A stretch of DNA of 64,000 bases from UBA5066 sp048500275 (GTDB lineage Bacteria; Acidobacteriota; Thermoanaerobaculia; UBA5066), in the NCBI GenBank assembly GCA_048500275.1, contig JASNYI010000001.1:1984001-2048000 (forward strand), written 5' to 3'. A model generated the notes under the pieces. The model made no database searches and was not told where the DNA came from. It saw nothing but the letters and a program-made list of their open reading frames with translations. The stretch's first letter is position 1; every line of letters starts with the position of its first letter. A program made the translations under genes and the position numbers. This document shows, piece after piece, positions 45,622 through 54,110 of this stretch.

Positions 45622-45679
45622 CGGTCGCCGTGGGCGTCAGTGGCGAGAGAGGCGAAAGCCCCTGCCTGTCGTGCTAGGC
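45622..45679 (-). repeat. Decayed attC site
   Basis: Retains the inner block CGTGGGCGTCAGTGGCGAG and a GCTAGGC box in place of GTTAGGC; the opposite box is not recognisable. The stop codon of the 195-residue gene lies inside it, as for other cassettes of the array. Confidence 0.6.
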
Positions 45680-46261
45680 GTTGGTCCGGGCGCCCTGTCT
45701 CTGCGCCCCTTGACGCGACTCGTGTATGTCCTTCAAGAGGTCCGCGAACTCATTCTCCTGGTATGTGCCCCGCCCGAACTGAATCACGACGGATACAACG
45801 GAGTCAAAGCTCAGACCGGCATCGAGTGCCCGGATGATTGCGGTCCGCTGTTCTCCGCGCTCTCTCGCGTTCTCCAGGTCTCTTCGTAAGCATTGAATCG
45901 CGTTGCGAACCTCGGGCGGGCCCAGAGGCCTTACGACGTGGGAAGCCGTGACTGGAGACCTGAGCTCAGCCGGCTCCCTCGGAGCCGTCGGTGACTCAGG
46001 AAGCCGGGCAGGGTCAGGCCGCGGCGCGGCTGGAGTCCTGGGACGCGTGGAGCTTGCGGAGTTGCGAATAGCGACGAAGAGGCCCGCGCCGAAGAGGGCG
46101 AGAACACCGACGAGAAGAACAAGACGCTGGGTATCATTGAAACGCGGCGCAGTAACGGTGAGGACTGACCCAAGAACGAGAAACAGCAGTGCCACCAGAC
46201 CGAGAGGTGTTCTCACCGCCCGGATGATCTTCGGCCAGTAGGAGTCGGCAGGGAGGACCAT
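45674..46261 (-). CDS. Two-span membrane protein with cytoplasmic domain
   Basis: 195 residues. Two hydrophobic segments (PLGLVALLFLVLGSVLTVTA and LVLLVGVLALFGAGLFVAI) lie near the N-terminus, then a proline-rich linker (70-105) and a C-terminal domain of about 80 residues (EVRNAIQCLRRDLENARERG...). The stop lies in the decayed attC, so it is a cassette gene. No family recognised; the layout resembles a membrane-tethered effector or adaptor. Confidence 0.7.
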   Translation of the reverse strand: MVLPADSYWPKIIRAVRTPLGLVALLFLVLGSVLTVTAPRFNDTQRLVLLVGVLALFGAGLFVAIRNSASSTRPRTPAAPRPDPARLPESPTAPREPAELRSPVTASHVVRPLGPPEVRNAIQCLRRDLENARERGEQRTAIIRALDAGLSFDSVVSVVIQFGRGTYQENEFADLLKDIHESRQGAQRQGARTNA

Positions 46262-46306
46262 GAAGAGTACTCCTCTCGATCAGTGAAGGTCCGAAAGCCT
46301 AGCGAC

Positions 46307-46372
46307 AACTAACCGCAGCGTCAGCGGCGAGCGGCGCGAAGCGCCGCGAGTCCGATGCACGCCGGGTTAGAC
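46307..46372 (-). repeat. attC site
   Basis: 66 bases, with boxes AACTAAC (one deviation from RYYYAAC) and GTTAGAC and the inner arms GTCAGCGGCGAG and GATGCACGCC. The loop is extended by a GCGGCGCGAAGCGCCGC palindrome. Confidence 0.85.
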
Positions 46373-46586
46373 GTCCTGCGGCCTGGAATTGCCTGGCCCT
46401 GCGCCACTTCGAGTCAACCGCCGGTTGGACGGCACAGGCGGCGGCGCGTGTGCATGGGCGAGAAGCGTGGGGCCATCTCGGAGCGCCCGCTGTCGCCTGG
46501 CTGATAAGTAGGGAGCGGATTGGCGAATCTCGGCGCCTTGCTCGGAAGGCGTCGAAGACGCCGCTGAGAAGGCATGGTGGCGCCGT

Positions 46587-47081
46587 CTACGCGGCAGGCT
46601 CCGCCCTACGAGCAGTGGCCATACACGCCTTCATGTGTTCCTGAAAGGCCGCGTCGAAGGTGTGGCCACTGATTTCCCACGCCCGGCGGAAGTTGGACCG
46701 AGCGCAATAAGAAGTGAGGTAGGTCTGCCAGCCCGTCCATTGCCTTTGACGTATCGCCTTGGAACGGTCGAGGTACATAAGGAATGCGCGTTCGAAGATG
46801 GAGAACAAGAGCGTTAGGGCAACTAACTCCTGCTTCCGCTGTTCGGACGTCAGGGTTGTAGACGGGGCGTCGGGGATGTCGAAGATATCGAGTTGAGGGT
46901 GTGCGAGACACAGTTGCTGAAAGCTTATGTACTTATCGTCGAGAGCGTTGTAGGTGCCGTAGTCACGATCGCGCTTTTCCTGGCGGACCTTCAGCCAGAA
47001 CTGGAACAAGCCTACCGGGATGCCGATGAGAACGGCTGCACGGGAAAGAATGTCCAGATGCGCCAAGAACCACGCAAGCAT
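46587..47081 (-). CDS. Single-span membrane protein, unknown
   Basis: 164 residues from ATG 47081, chosen because a near-perfect TTAAGGAGG lies seven bases upstream; the frame stays open to 47150. An N-terminal hydrophobic anchor (WFLAHLDILSRAAVLIGIPVG) is followed by a short basic stretch (KVRQEKRDRDYG) and a helical soluble domain. The topology matches small membrane-tethered helical proteins found as effectors in defence loci, but I see no defining motif. Followed 3' by about 215 bases without a gene before the next attC. Confidence 0.65.
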   Translation of the reverse strand: MLAWFLAHLDILSRAAVLIGIPVGLFQFWLKVRQEKRDRDYGTYNALDDKYISFQQLCLAHPQLDIFDIPDAPSTTLTSEQRKQELVALTLLFSIFERAFLMYLDRSKAIRQRQWTGWQTYLTSYCARSNFRRAWEISGHTFDAAFQEHMKACMATARRAEPAA

Positions 47082-47151
47082 TGTCGCCTCCTTAAGTACG
47101 AGTTGAGCATTGAATCCCTTCCAGCGAAGCCATGAGGACCCTCGGGGCACC

Positions 47152-47208
47152 GTCTAACCGACGCATTAGCGGCGAGCGAAGCGAAGTCCGCTGCACGCCG
47201 GGTTAGAC
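47152..47208 (-). repeat. attC site
   Basis: 57-bp class with GTCTAAC and GTTAGAC boxes. The inner arms differ slightly (GCATTAGCGG on the left), otherwise it matches the array consensus. Confidence 0.9.
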
Positions 47209-47219
47209 GGGTATGGGTG

Positions 47220-48503
47220 TCAGACGAGACCCCGGCTTCTGTACAGCCGTTGAAGAGGCATACGCTGCTGCGCTAGCACATGCTTAAGAATGTCACGAAT
47301 CGGAGCCGTGTAGATGGTCCCGTGCTCGAGATGCGGGCAGACGGGCAGCATGCGAAAGCTCTTGCAGAGAGCTTCGCCGGCTGGCGTGTATGCGTTCGCG
47401 GTGATCTCGCGAATGACGATGCTCTCTTGCGAGAGCTGGTCCAAGACGTCGAGGATCGTGTGAAACAGCAGCTGAAGCGTATGGGGGCGCCGATGCTCGG
47501 GAAGAAGACAGATCTGAACAAAGTAAAGGTCGTAGATGCCGGGGAGCTCGAAGTACTGGACAGTGTCTACTGTGATCATACTGTCGAGGAGACGCCCCGA
47601 CTTCGCCTGCTCGTACTCCGACGGAAAGAGAGGTGCCCAATGCCAGTAGCCGACGATCGCTTCTGGGCCGGCAGTGAGCAGGCGCCAGGTCTCCGGATGC
47701 GTCATGAACACGGGACCCCATTGCGTCGGATCTCCCTCATGCGAGGACGTGAGCCCGTCAGTGGTTTCGTAGTCCAGGCGTATAAGCTCCTGCAGCAGCC
47801 GCGTACCGTCCCAACCCCATCGCACAACATCGTCGATTGTGCCGACCTCCAGCGGACCGCAGCGCGGCGTCGCCTCTCTGTGCGCTGCGCTCCGAACGGA
47901 GAGGGCGGGTCCCGTCGGTTCAGAAGACGAAAGAGCAGGAATGAATGAGCCGTCTCTCGTGAGCAGTGCGGGATTCAGATGTTCGTCGGAGCCGGAGAGG
48001 CGAATGCCGTTGCAGCCGAAGCGGTAGGCGAGAGGGACTGGCTTGCCGGCGCCCAGTGCGTCATAGAATCCGACCGCAAACTCGATCGCTGCGCGATCGC
48101 CAATGGCCCACCGCATTCCAACGACGTAGTCAATGTGTTGCGCTATCGCCCGAGCCTGCAGTTCTGAGTAGCAGGCGTTTAGTAGGACGCACTTGACGCG
48201 ATCCGCAAAGAGCTCGAAGAGGGTGGCGAGCGCGTCGGTCGGTACGACCGCGAGGTCGCCAGCGTCATCCTCGAAGACCAAGCCCTCGTCCTCGGAGCCA
48301 TGGCCTGAGAAGTGAATAATGTCGGGTTCGTAGTCGAGAAGTGCGCGGCGAATGTCGCGTGGCCGCACCGCCCACTGAGAGCGGACGTCGAATCGGGCGC
48401 CGAGAGCGCTGCGCCGAAGGCCGCCTTCGATCTCTCTCGCCTCTTCATCGAGCCGGAGGGGAGTTGTGCCTTTAGGATTCGCGGTCAGGAGCAGTACTTT
48501 CAT
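47220..48503 (-). CDS. CHAT-like cysteine protease with C-terminal GNAT-like region
   Basis: 427 residues. The N-terminal 190 residues form a CHAT/caspase-like domain with His68 in IIHFSGHGSEDEG and Cys111 in VLLNACYS. The following part (about 230-427), with GYWHWAPL and LPEHRRPHTLQLLFHTILDVL, reads like an acetyltransferase-type fold, but the match is weak. Proteases of this clan act as effectors in anti-phage and programmed-death systems. Single-gene cassette flanked by attC on both sides, so effector and sensor would have to reside in this one protein or be supplied in trans. Confidence 0.75.
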   Translation of the reverse strand: MKVLLLTANPKGTTPLRLDEEAREIEGGLRRSALGARFDVRSQWAVRPRDIRRALLDYEPDIIHFSGHGSEDEGLVFEDDAGDLAVVPTDALATLFELFADRVKCVLLNACYSELQARAIAQHIDYVVGMRWAIGDRAAIEFAVGFYDALGAGKPVPLAYRFGCNGIRLSGSDEHLNPALLTRDGSFIPALSSSEPTGPALSVRSAAHREATPRCGPLEVGTIDDVVRWGWDGTRLLQELIRLDYETTDGLTSSHEGDPTQWGPVFMTHPETWRLLTAGPEAIVGYWHWAPLFPSEYEQAKSGRLLDSMITVDTVQYFELPGIYDLYFVQICLLPEHRRPHTLQLLFHTILDVLDQLSQESIVIREITANAYTPAGEALCKSFRMLPVCPHLEHGTIYTAPIRDILKHVLAQQRMPLQRLYRSRGLV

Positions 48504-48525
48504 CCCTAGGGATACCTTTCGTGTT

Positions 48526-48582
48526 GTCTAACCGACGCGTCAGCGGCGAGCGAAGCGAAGGCCGCTGCACGCCGGGTTAGAC
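48526..48582 (-). repeat. attC site
   Basis: 57-bp class, GTCTAAC and GTTAGAC boxes, full inner arms. The stop of the frameshifted phosphoesterase gene is formed inside the site. Confidence 0.9.
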
Positions 48583-49181
48583 GGAGGTTCCGGTAGTGGC
48601 GGCTGAGCGACGAGTACGCCTGCGCCTCGTCCGCGCGACCACGACATCGAGGCGGGATAGGAAGTGCGGCCGGATGTTCCCGCGCAGGATCTTGTGAAAA
48701 GGATAGCGGGCCATTGGTACTTCACGCGGGAACATCTCTTCCTGCTTCGAAACCATGCTTACGATTCGATACTCGGCGCAGTAAACCTTCAACTTCTCCC
48801 AGCGCAGAAACTGCTCGAGGGCGGTGGCTAGTCTCGGTCGGGGCCACGATACAGTGAAATGTGGGGGTTAAACCCGTACTGCCTGATGGAGTAGTCCGGT
48901 TTCCACCAGATGCGACGAAGAGCGCGGCTCTCCACTGACACGAAGACAACGTGCTCGTTCGGATTTGAAAAGCGACCTCCACCGCCGATGACGAGAACCT
49001 CCCCCGTCATGGCCTTCTGAGCCCTCTCGAGAGTCGCGCGGGGAACGGGCCCGCGGTAGGGGCCTCGACTCGTGAGGTGAGGGGCCCGATCCGGACGACG
49101 GCCGTAGATCGCCTGTGAAATCCCTGCGAAGAGCAGGTTTAGGTCGGGATCGGTGATTTCGAGAAACGCGAAGCCTGGCAC
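48577..49181 (-). pseudogene. 2H phosphoesterase, frameshifted
   Basis: The 117-residue 5' frame (GTG 49181) carries both HxT/S motifs of the 2H (2'-5' RNA ligase-like) superfamily, APHLTSRGPY and NPHISLYRG, and then stops at 48828 after PDRD. Continuing in another frame from the same spot gives LATALEQFLRWEKLKVYCAE and a further 60 residues ending in the attC. The simplest reading is one missing base near 48830 (GACTAG instead of GACCTAG). The two motifs are intact, so a truncated product could keep the active site. Could also be a sequencing error. Confidence 0.65.
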
Positions 49182-49225
49182 GAGTCACCGCCGTTGAAGC
49201 CAGTAGCCGTTCTCCATTGGCGAGA

Positions 49226-49282
49226 GCCCTAGATGACGAGAAACCGCTGATACCGGTTCCGTTCCGCAACGAAGTTTAGGGC
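49226..49282 (-). repeat. Possible diverged attC (57-bp imperfect palindrome)
   Basis: Ends are GCCCTAG and TTTAGGGC, with an inner AACCG/CGGTT stem. The length (57 bases) and position, between two genes in an otherwise attC-free interval, match an attC, but the sequence is unlike the array family and lacks a clean GTTRRRY box. Confidence 0.4.
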
Positions 49283-49435
49283 ATCGTAGATGCGCGCGCC
49301 AAACGCGTCGGCCCTTCGGAACATCCCGCGCCTTTCCTCCCGGCCCCTGAAGACAGGCTATCGGGAAGAATACGCTTGGATGCTCGGCGGTTCTCGGTAG
49401 TCCGAGGGGCTGGGAGGCTCGTCTGGGAAATGGCC

Positions 49436-50740
49436 TCAGCGTGGAAGAAGGGTACGAGGATCGTTCGTCGCGTTGTCGATGACCGAGGCATAGGCCGCAA
49501 CGAGACCGCCAGGAGTCGATGTGGAGACGGCTATGCGGCCAAGGTCAAGGACTGGGACGCCGAGTACCGCGGCGACACTGTTCAACTGTGTCATGCCGAG
49601 CGGTTGGAGTGCGACATTGCGAGTGCCCACCAGCATTCCAAGCTCGTCGTAGAGTGCCACCTGAACCGTAAGAGGTGTCCCGGTTGGGTTCGCCAGGACG
49701 AGGTTCGTACGATGGGCATCGTTCTCGCGGATCGGAGCCAGGGTCTTCGAGGTGGCGCTCGCGAAGTCCGTCGGTCCCAGCGCTGGTACAGCCTGACCCA
49801 CAGACCCACCAGAGAGGAACGTCCATGTCTCGCTCTGCAGGAGCACGGCGGGCGAAGACGAACTGACTAGGATCGCGCCCCAGTCCTCGGGGAAGTTAGC
49901 TTCCCAGGTCCCTTCGTGCGGAGAGAGAGTGTGGCCGGCAGGAACGAAGTAGGGGAACTCGTATCCGCCTCGACCGTCGGTGTCGTGGCCGAGCCACTTG
50001 AGGGTGACAGCGGCGTCAACGGGACCGGGGTTGCTGAGAGTCAGCCGCGTCCTCCAGTAGCTCCCCTGTGCGCCGTGAACCCAGCCCGCAGACGGGAGAA
50101 TCCAGGTCGTCGTTGTGACCGGCGCGAGCGTGAAGACCGCGTCATCCGCGATCGCTTCCACCTCAGCGCTGCCATATACCCTCGTGTACGAGGCTCGGGC
50201 AGAGAGCTCAGCGAGCACCGAGCGCGCGCCACGTGATGCCAGCGCCTGTGTCGTTGTGTACAACCAGCGTCCGTCTGAACTCGTCTGAGGTGTGACGAAT
50301 GGCAGCGCGTCGGCAGAGGCTCGCGCGAGCTGTGTCCCGGAACAATCGGGCGACGAGAAGAAGGCCACCGTGACGGAGGCTCCTGCGGCCATGATCTGGC
50401 GTGCCGTAAGAATCCTTGCCGAGATCGTCGCGAGCGTGCCCGGCGCCACGGCGACGCACTGGGCAGCGGACGCTCTGGCGGAGCTTGTCGTTGCCGTTGC
50501 CTTCGCGTGAAGGGAGATGCTTCCGGAGAGGCTGCTGCTCGATGCGTCGGTGATGTTCCAGGCGATCGAGGCTAGCCCACCGTCGGGCGAGGGCGCGACG
50601 GGCACGGTCGACGTGAGCCACCCCGCCAGGTCTCGATCAAACCCCGGATTCGCGAGCAGATTCTGGCCGGTGGCCGGAAGAGGGACCAGGGCGAGGGCCA
50701 TGAGAAGGAGAGAGCGAGGAAGGCGATGGCTCGGGCGCAT
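49436..50740 (-). CDS. Secreted beta-domain protein
   Basis: 434 residues with a signal peptide (SLLLMALALVPLPATGQ). Residues 18-205 form a carbohydrate-binding-like beta domain (NLLANPGFDRDLAGW start). Residues 212-434 are homologous to the repeated domain of the metallopeptidase at 61774-64000: TWILPSAGWVHGAQGSYW at the start and ASVIDNATNDPRTLLPR at the end match that protein closely. Exported; probably surface adhesion or binding. It lies in the array, so it shares a domain with a host protein flanking the array. Confidence 0.75.
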   Translation of the reverse strand: MRPSHRLPRSLLLMALALVPLPATGQNLLANPGFDRDLAGWLTSTVPVAPSPDGGLASIAWNITDASSSSLSGSISLHAKATATTSSARASAAQCVAVAPGTLATISARILTARQIMAAGASVTVAFFSSPDCSGTQLARASADALPFVTPQTSSDGRWLYTTTQALASRGARSVLAELSARASYTRVYGSAEVEAIADDAVFTLAPVTTTTWILPSAGWVHGAQGSYWRTRLTLSNPGPVDAAVTLKWLGHDTDGRGGYEFPYFVPAGHTLSPHEGTWEANFPEDWGAILVSSSSPAVLLQSETWTFLSGGSVGQAVPALGPTDFASATSKTLAPIRENDAHRTNLVLANPTGTPLTVQVALYDELGMLVGTRNVALQPLGMTQLNSVAAVLGVPVLDLGRIAVSTSTPGGLVAAYASVIDNATNDPRTLLPR

Positions 50741-50807
50741 GGAGTACCTCGATCCCTCAGAAGTGACCCGAGGGAAGACCTTCTTTCGTCGTGATCGGTC
50801 CGGGTTC

Positions 50808-50864
50808 GCCTAACCGTAGCGTCAGCGGCGAGCGGCGCGAAGTCCGCTGCACGCCGTGTTAGGT
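50808..50864 (-). repeat. attC site
   Basis: 57-bp class, boxes GCCTAAC and GTTAGGT. The loop has GCGGCGCGAAG, resembling the 46307 site. Confidence 0.9.
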
Positions 50865-50908
50865 ACCGCTCGAGGCATGGTGTCGAAAGTCGGGCCTCGA
50901 TAGGGCGG

Positions 50909-53221
50909 TCATCCGCGATAGACGAGTTCGAGTGCGCGGCCGACGTAAACCTTGAGTTCGCCGTCTGTCACGGGCGTGGTCTCGGCGGTGCCGGGATTCG
51001 TATCATGGTGGAAGCGGCTGGCATAGTCGTTCAAGTCATGAAGGTCTGGGACGCGCGGCTGCAGGTGGCTCAGCGGTGAGCCCTCGGGAGCCTCCGAAAC
51101 CACGGTGATGACGGTTCCGAACGTAGCTTGAGACGGAAGTAAACCTGGGAAGCGGCGGTGATAGAAGCCTTCAAGAAACGGCCGAATCGCCTTTGCCACT
51201 TCACGTAGGTGCCCCTTGTGTCTGCCCTCAACGTACTCCGTTAGCTGCCTGTGGTGACGGTAGTAGTCAGAGGCGCAGAGCTCGTCGAGCGAACACTGTC
51301 CGAAAGCCGACGAGTCGCCCGGCGTGCGCTCTATGGCCGCGATGATCGGTGTTATGCGAGGCTGTACCTTCAAGAGCTTGTCCCTCTGTTCCCTGAGGAA
51401 GAAGGCGTCATGGGACATGACGATCATCTGTGAACAGGCCGTCGCGAGCTGTGCTAGCGACTCAACCGTTTGGGCACGCCGGCTTCTGTCCAGACTGGAG
51501 ACCGGGTCGTCGATCACGAGTACTTGCCCACGCAGGGCCTCAGAATCTGCAGTGATTCTCGCGAGAAAGAACGCGAATGCGAGAGTGCGCTTATCACCTT
51601 CACTGAGGGTCGAACCGAAGTGGGCACCAGTGGTTCTCCGCGTGCCCAGGGGCACGGTCTTTCTGCGAAGCCGCAGCACGTACTCGGTACGCGGTTGACC
51701 GCTGCCTTGATAAGTCGCCTTAAGCTGCGCGACCGAGAAGCCCGCGCCGAACCGGTCGAGCTGCGCGTTGATACGATCCTGATACTGCTCTAGCGTCGTC
51801 GCCATTAGCTTATCGAGCTTCGCTCGCGCCTCGGTCTTCTTCTTGTCGAGCGTCTTGCGCTCGGCGTCCGCAGCCCTGTAGTCAGTGACGGCCTGAATGG
51901 CTTCAGGGCGCTGCCGGGCGATCGCAATCTCGAGGTCGCGCACCTCCGCCTCTAGCGCAGGCTCCTTCTCACCGCTCAGTTCCTCCTTGAAGGCGTCGAT
52001 GGTCCTTGACACAGATCTGACCTGCTCGTTGTATGCCTCGACCGCGGCGCCGATGTGGGCCAGCGAGTCGGCGATGGTCGCCCTGTCGTCGCAGTTTCCG
52101 ACGGCTTCCAGCGGCTAGCCCTGCTTTCTCAGAGCGAGGCGCTCCGCTATCACGCGCGCGGCCTTGATATCCGCCTCCGCGTCCTGCGGCGACCAGACCG
52201 GCTCGGCGAGAGTCAGGCGGTCTCTCCATGCCTCGATGCGCGCCGCGTTGGCTGCGACGTGGGCGGACAGAGAGGCGATGCGCTCGTCGGCGAGCGCGAC
52301 CGATACCTCCTGCGCGAGCGTGTGCACACGCTCCTTTAGCTCCGAGTACTTCGCGCCGAAGAAGGCTCGGTAGGCGTCCACGAGGGCGAGTCCCTCGAGA
52401 GGCTGCCCGCAGAAGGGACAGGTGGTGGCGTCTAGATACGGCTGGCCAGCACTGACCCACGCCTCTATGCCCGGCGACGCACTGTGCCTGGCGAAGTGCT
52501 GTGCCACTGCGGTCTCGGCGCTCCGCTCGACGTCGGCCAGGGTGGCCGCTAGGACGTCGAAGCACTCGTCGATATTGAAACTAGTCCACTCCAGCGTGGT
52601 CGGAGGCTGGCGGGCGGCGAGCGCAGGGGCGCTCCTAGCCGCATCAATGCGCCTTCGGAGAGCGATGATTCGTGACGGCGCATCCGGAGTGGGTTCGAGA
52701 GCGATGAAGCGCGGCGGGGCCATGCCCTGGCAAATAGCCGTGATGCGCCTCTCGGCGTCGGCGCGATTAGACGTACAGGCCGCGATCGCGTCCGTCAGCG
52801 CGCCTATTTCCCGGCGCAGCCTCACGGCTTCCTCCCCGAGAGCGAACTCAAGTAGGGCTTCTCGCTGTTCGGGCCGGACTTCCTGCCCAGAATAGACGTT
52901 CTGCTCGACGAACTCCGCATCGAACACCGCCAGCTGCGGCACCGCCCGATTCCACGCGCCATCTGCGAATGCAACCGGTACGCTCTTTCCGTCCAGCTCG
53001 AACAGAAGCGCCACTTCTGGCCGTTCTGAGGAATCCAGAGTCGTTTTGGCGAGCACTCGCGTCGCGTCGCCGGCGGCACAGGCGCGTAGCAGCGTTGCTA
53101 TTGTAGACTTGCCGCGTCCGTTCTCCGCGTACAGCAGAGTGACGCGCCCGAAATTAGCGGGCGTCGGTACCCCGTTGTCGAAAATGCCAAAGTGTCTCAG
53201 CGTGAGTAGCTTCTTTAGCAC
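50909..53221 (-). pseudogene. RloC-like zinc-hook ATPase interrupted by an in-frame amber codon
   Basis: One long frame of about 770 codons, broken only by TAG at 52115-52117. The 5' part (368 residues) has Walker A AENGRGKST at 32-40 and a Rad50-type hook CPFC at 268-271. The 3' part has the ABC signature LSEGDKRTLAFAFF, Walker B VLVIDDPVSSLD, an H-loop MSHD and a C-terminal ASRFHHD segment that may be a HEPN-type nuclease centre. This is the AAA_13/RloC-PrrC layout of tRNA anticodon nucleases. The codons just after TAG continue the coiled coil, so the stop is recent, suppressed or an error. Confidence 0.75.
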
Positions 53222-53451
53222 TGAGAGTGCCTTTCGTCGCTATTCGCCACGCCCCTCGAGGCGGCGAGTGGCGGATGGACGCGGGGTGTTCTGCAACGAA
53301 ATACGATAACGAGCCTGGTCCGTGCTCTTCGCGGTCGTCCGGCACAGCGCTATGGGGCACCAGTCCGCGACAGCGCGACTGCGACGTAAGAGCCAGCGTC
53401 CGTCCGGAGCGCCGCACGACCACTGTGCCGCGAGATCTCTCGTCACCTCTC

Positions 53452-54027
53452 TCACAGGCGCTTACCTTCGGTGGACCAAAGCGCCTGAGTGGCCGCCCGG
53501 GCGCGCTCCGCGTAGCCGAGTAGCGCCACCGACACGTCCAGGCAGAGGTCTCTGTACATGGCGGTCGGAGGCTGCGCGATGGGTCGTTGATACTGGTTGA
53601 GTCGCGTCGCCAGAGAAGCAGAATGTCGTGAATCTAGCTGTTCGAAGCGAGAGACCTCAAGGTTGTGGGCAAAGGCGTTCCGAATAGCGCGTATGTGATC
53701 CGCGTCGGCCAGAACGCGGAACGGAAGAATGCGGGCGGCTCGGACACTGGCAATCTTGACGGAGAACGTGAAATCACGGTTATCCTGTAGCGCCTTGTAG
53801 CCTGGGAGTAGGCCGAGTAGCACTTGGTCGACAGAGTACTCGACCGCAAGAGCGCCAACAACAACCAGCGCACGAACGTCCTCGGTGACCTCGAGGTGGC
53901 GGAACAGCTTCGTGACAGCTTGGCCCCACCGCTCAAGCGCGTCGTCTCTAAGCCAGACCGTAGCGCCGAAGTCATGGAAGAGTGTGTCGTTCGGTGGGCC
54001 AGTAACGTCGATACTGTCGTCTTCCAT
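53452..54027 (-). CDS. MltR/HEPN-like protein
   Basis: 191 residues from ATG 54027 behind AGGAG (spacing eight); a GTG at 54051 lies in the attC. Helical throughout, with AIRNAFAHNLEV, an RNxFAH motif as in MltR-type regulators and HEPN RNases. It lies 5' of the RloC-like ATPase in the same cassette (about 230 bases apart), so the two could form a nuclease-ATPase or regulator-effector pair. Whether it is catalytic or a transcriptional regulator cannot be decided from sequence. Confidence 0.6.
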   Translation of the reverse strand: MEDDSIDVTGPPNDTLFHDFGATVWLRDDALERWGQAVTKLFRHLEVTEDVRALVVVGALAVEYSVDQVLLGLLPGYKALQDNRDFTFSVKIASVRAARILPFRVLADADHIRAIRNAFAHNLEVSRFEQLDSRHSASLATRLNQYQRPIAQPPTAMYRDLCLDVSVALLGYAERARAATQALWSTEGKRL

Positions 54028-54049
54028 CAAACCGACTCCTGCTTGCGGC

Positions 54050-54106
54050 ACCTAACCGCAGCGTCAGCGGCGAGCGAAGCGAAGTCCGCTGCACGCCGGG
54101 TTAGAT
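54050..54106 (-). repeat. attC site
   Basis: 57-bp class, boxes ACCTAAC and GTTAGAT, full inner arms. Confidence 0.9.
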
Positions 54107-54110
54107 TGCG

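Noticed and set aside
53240..53300. A weak GGCGGCGAGTGGCGGATGG block between the RloC-like and HEPN-like genes as a decayed attC
   Set aside because: No box or inverted-arm structure could be matched; kept as a normal intergenic gap.
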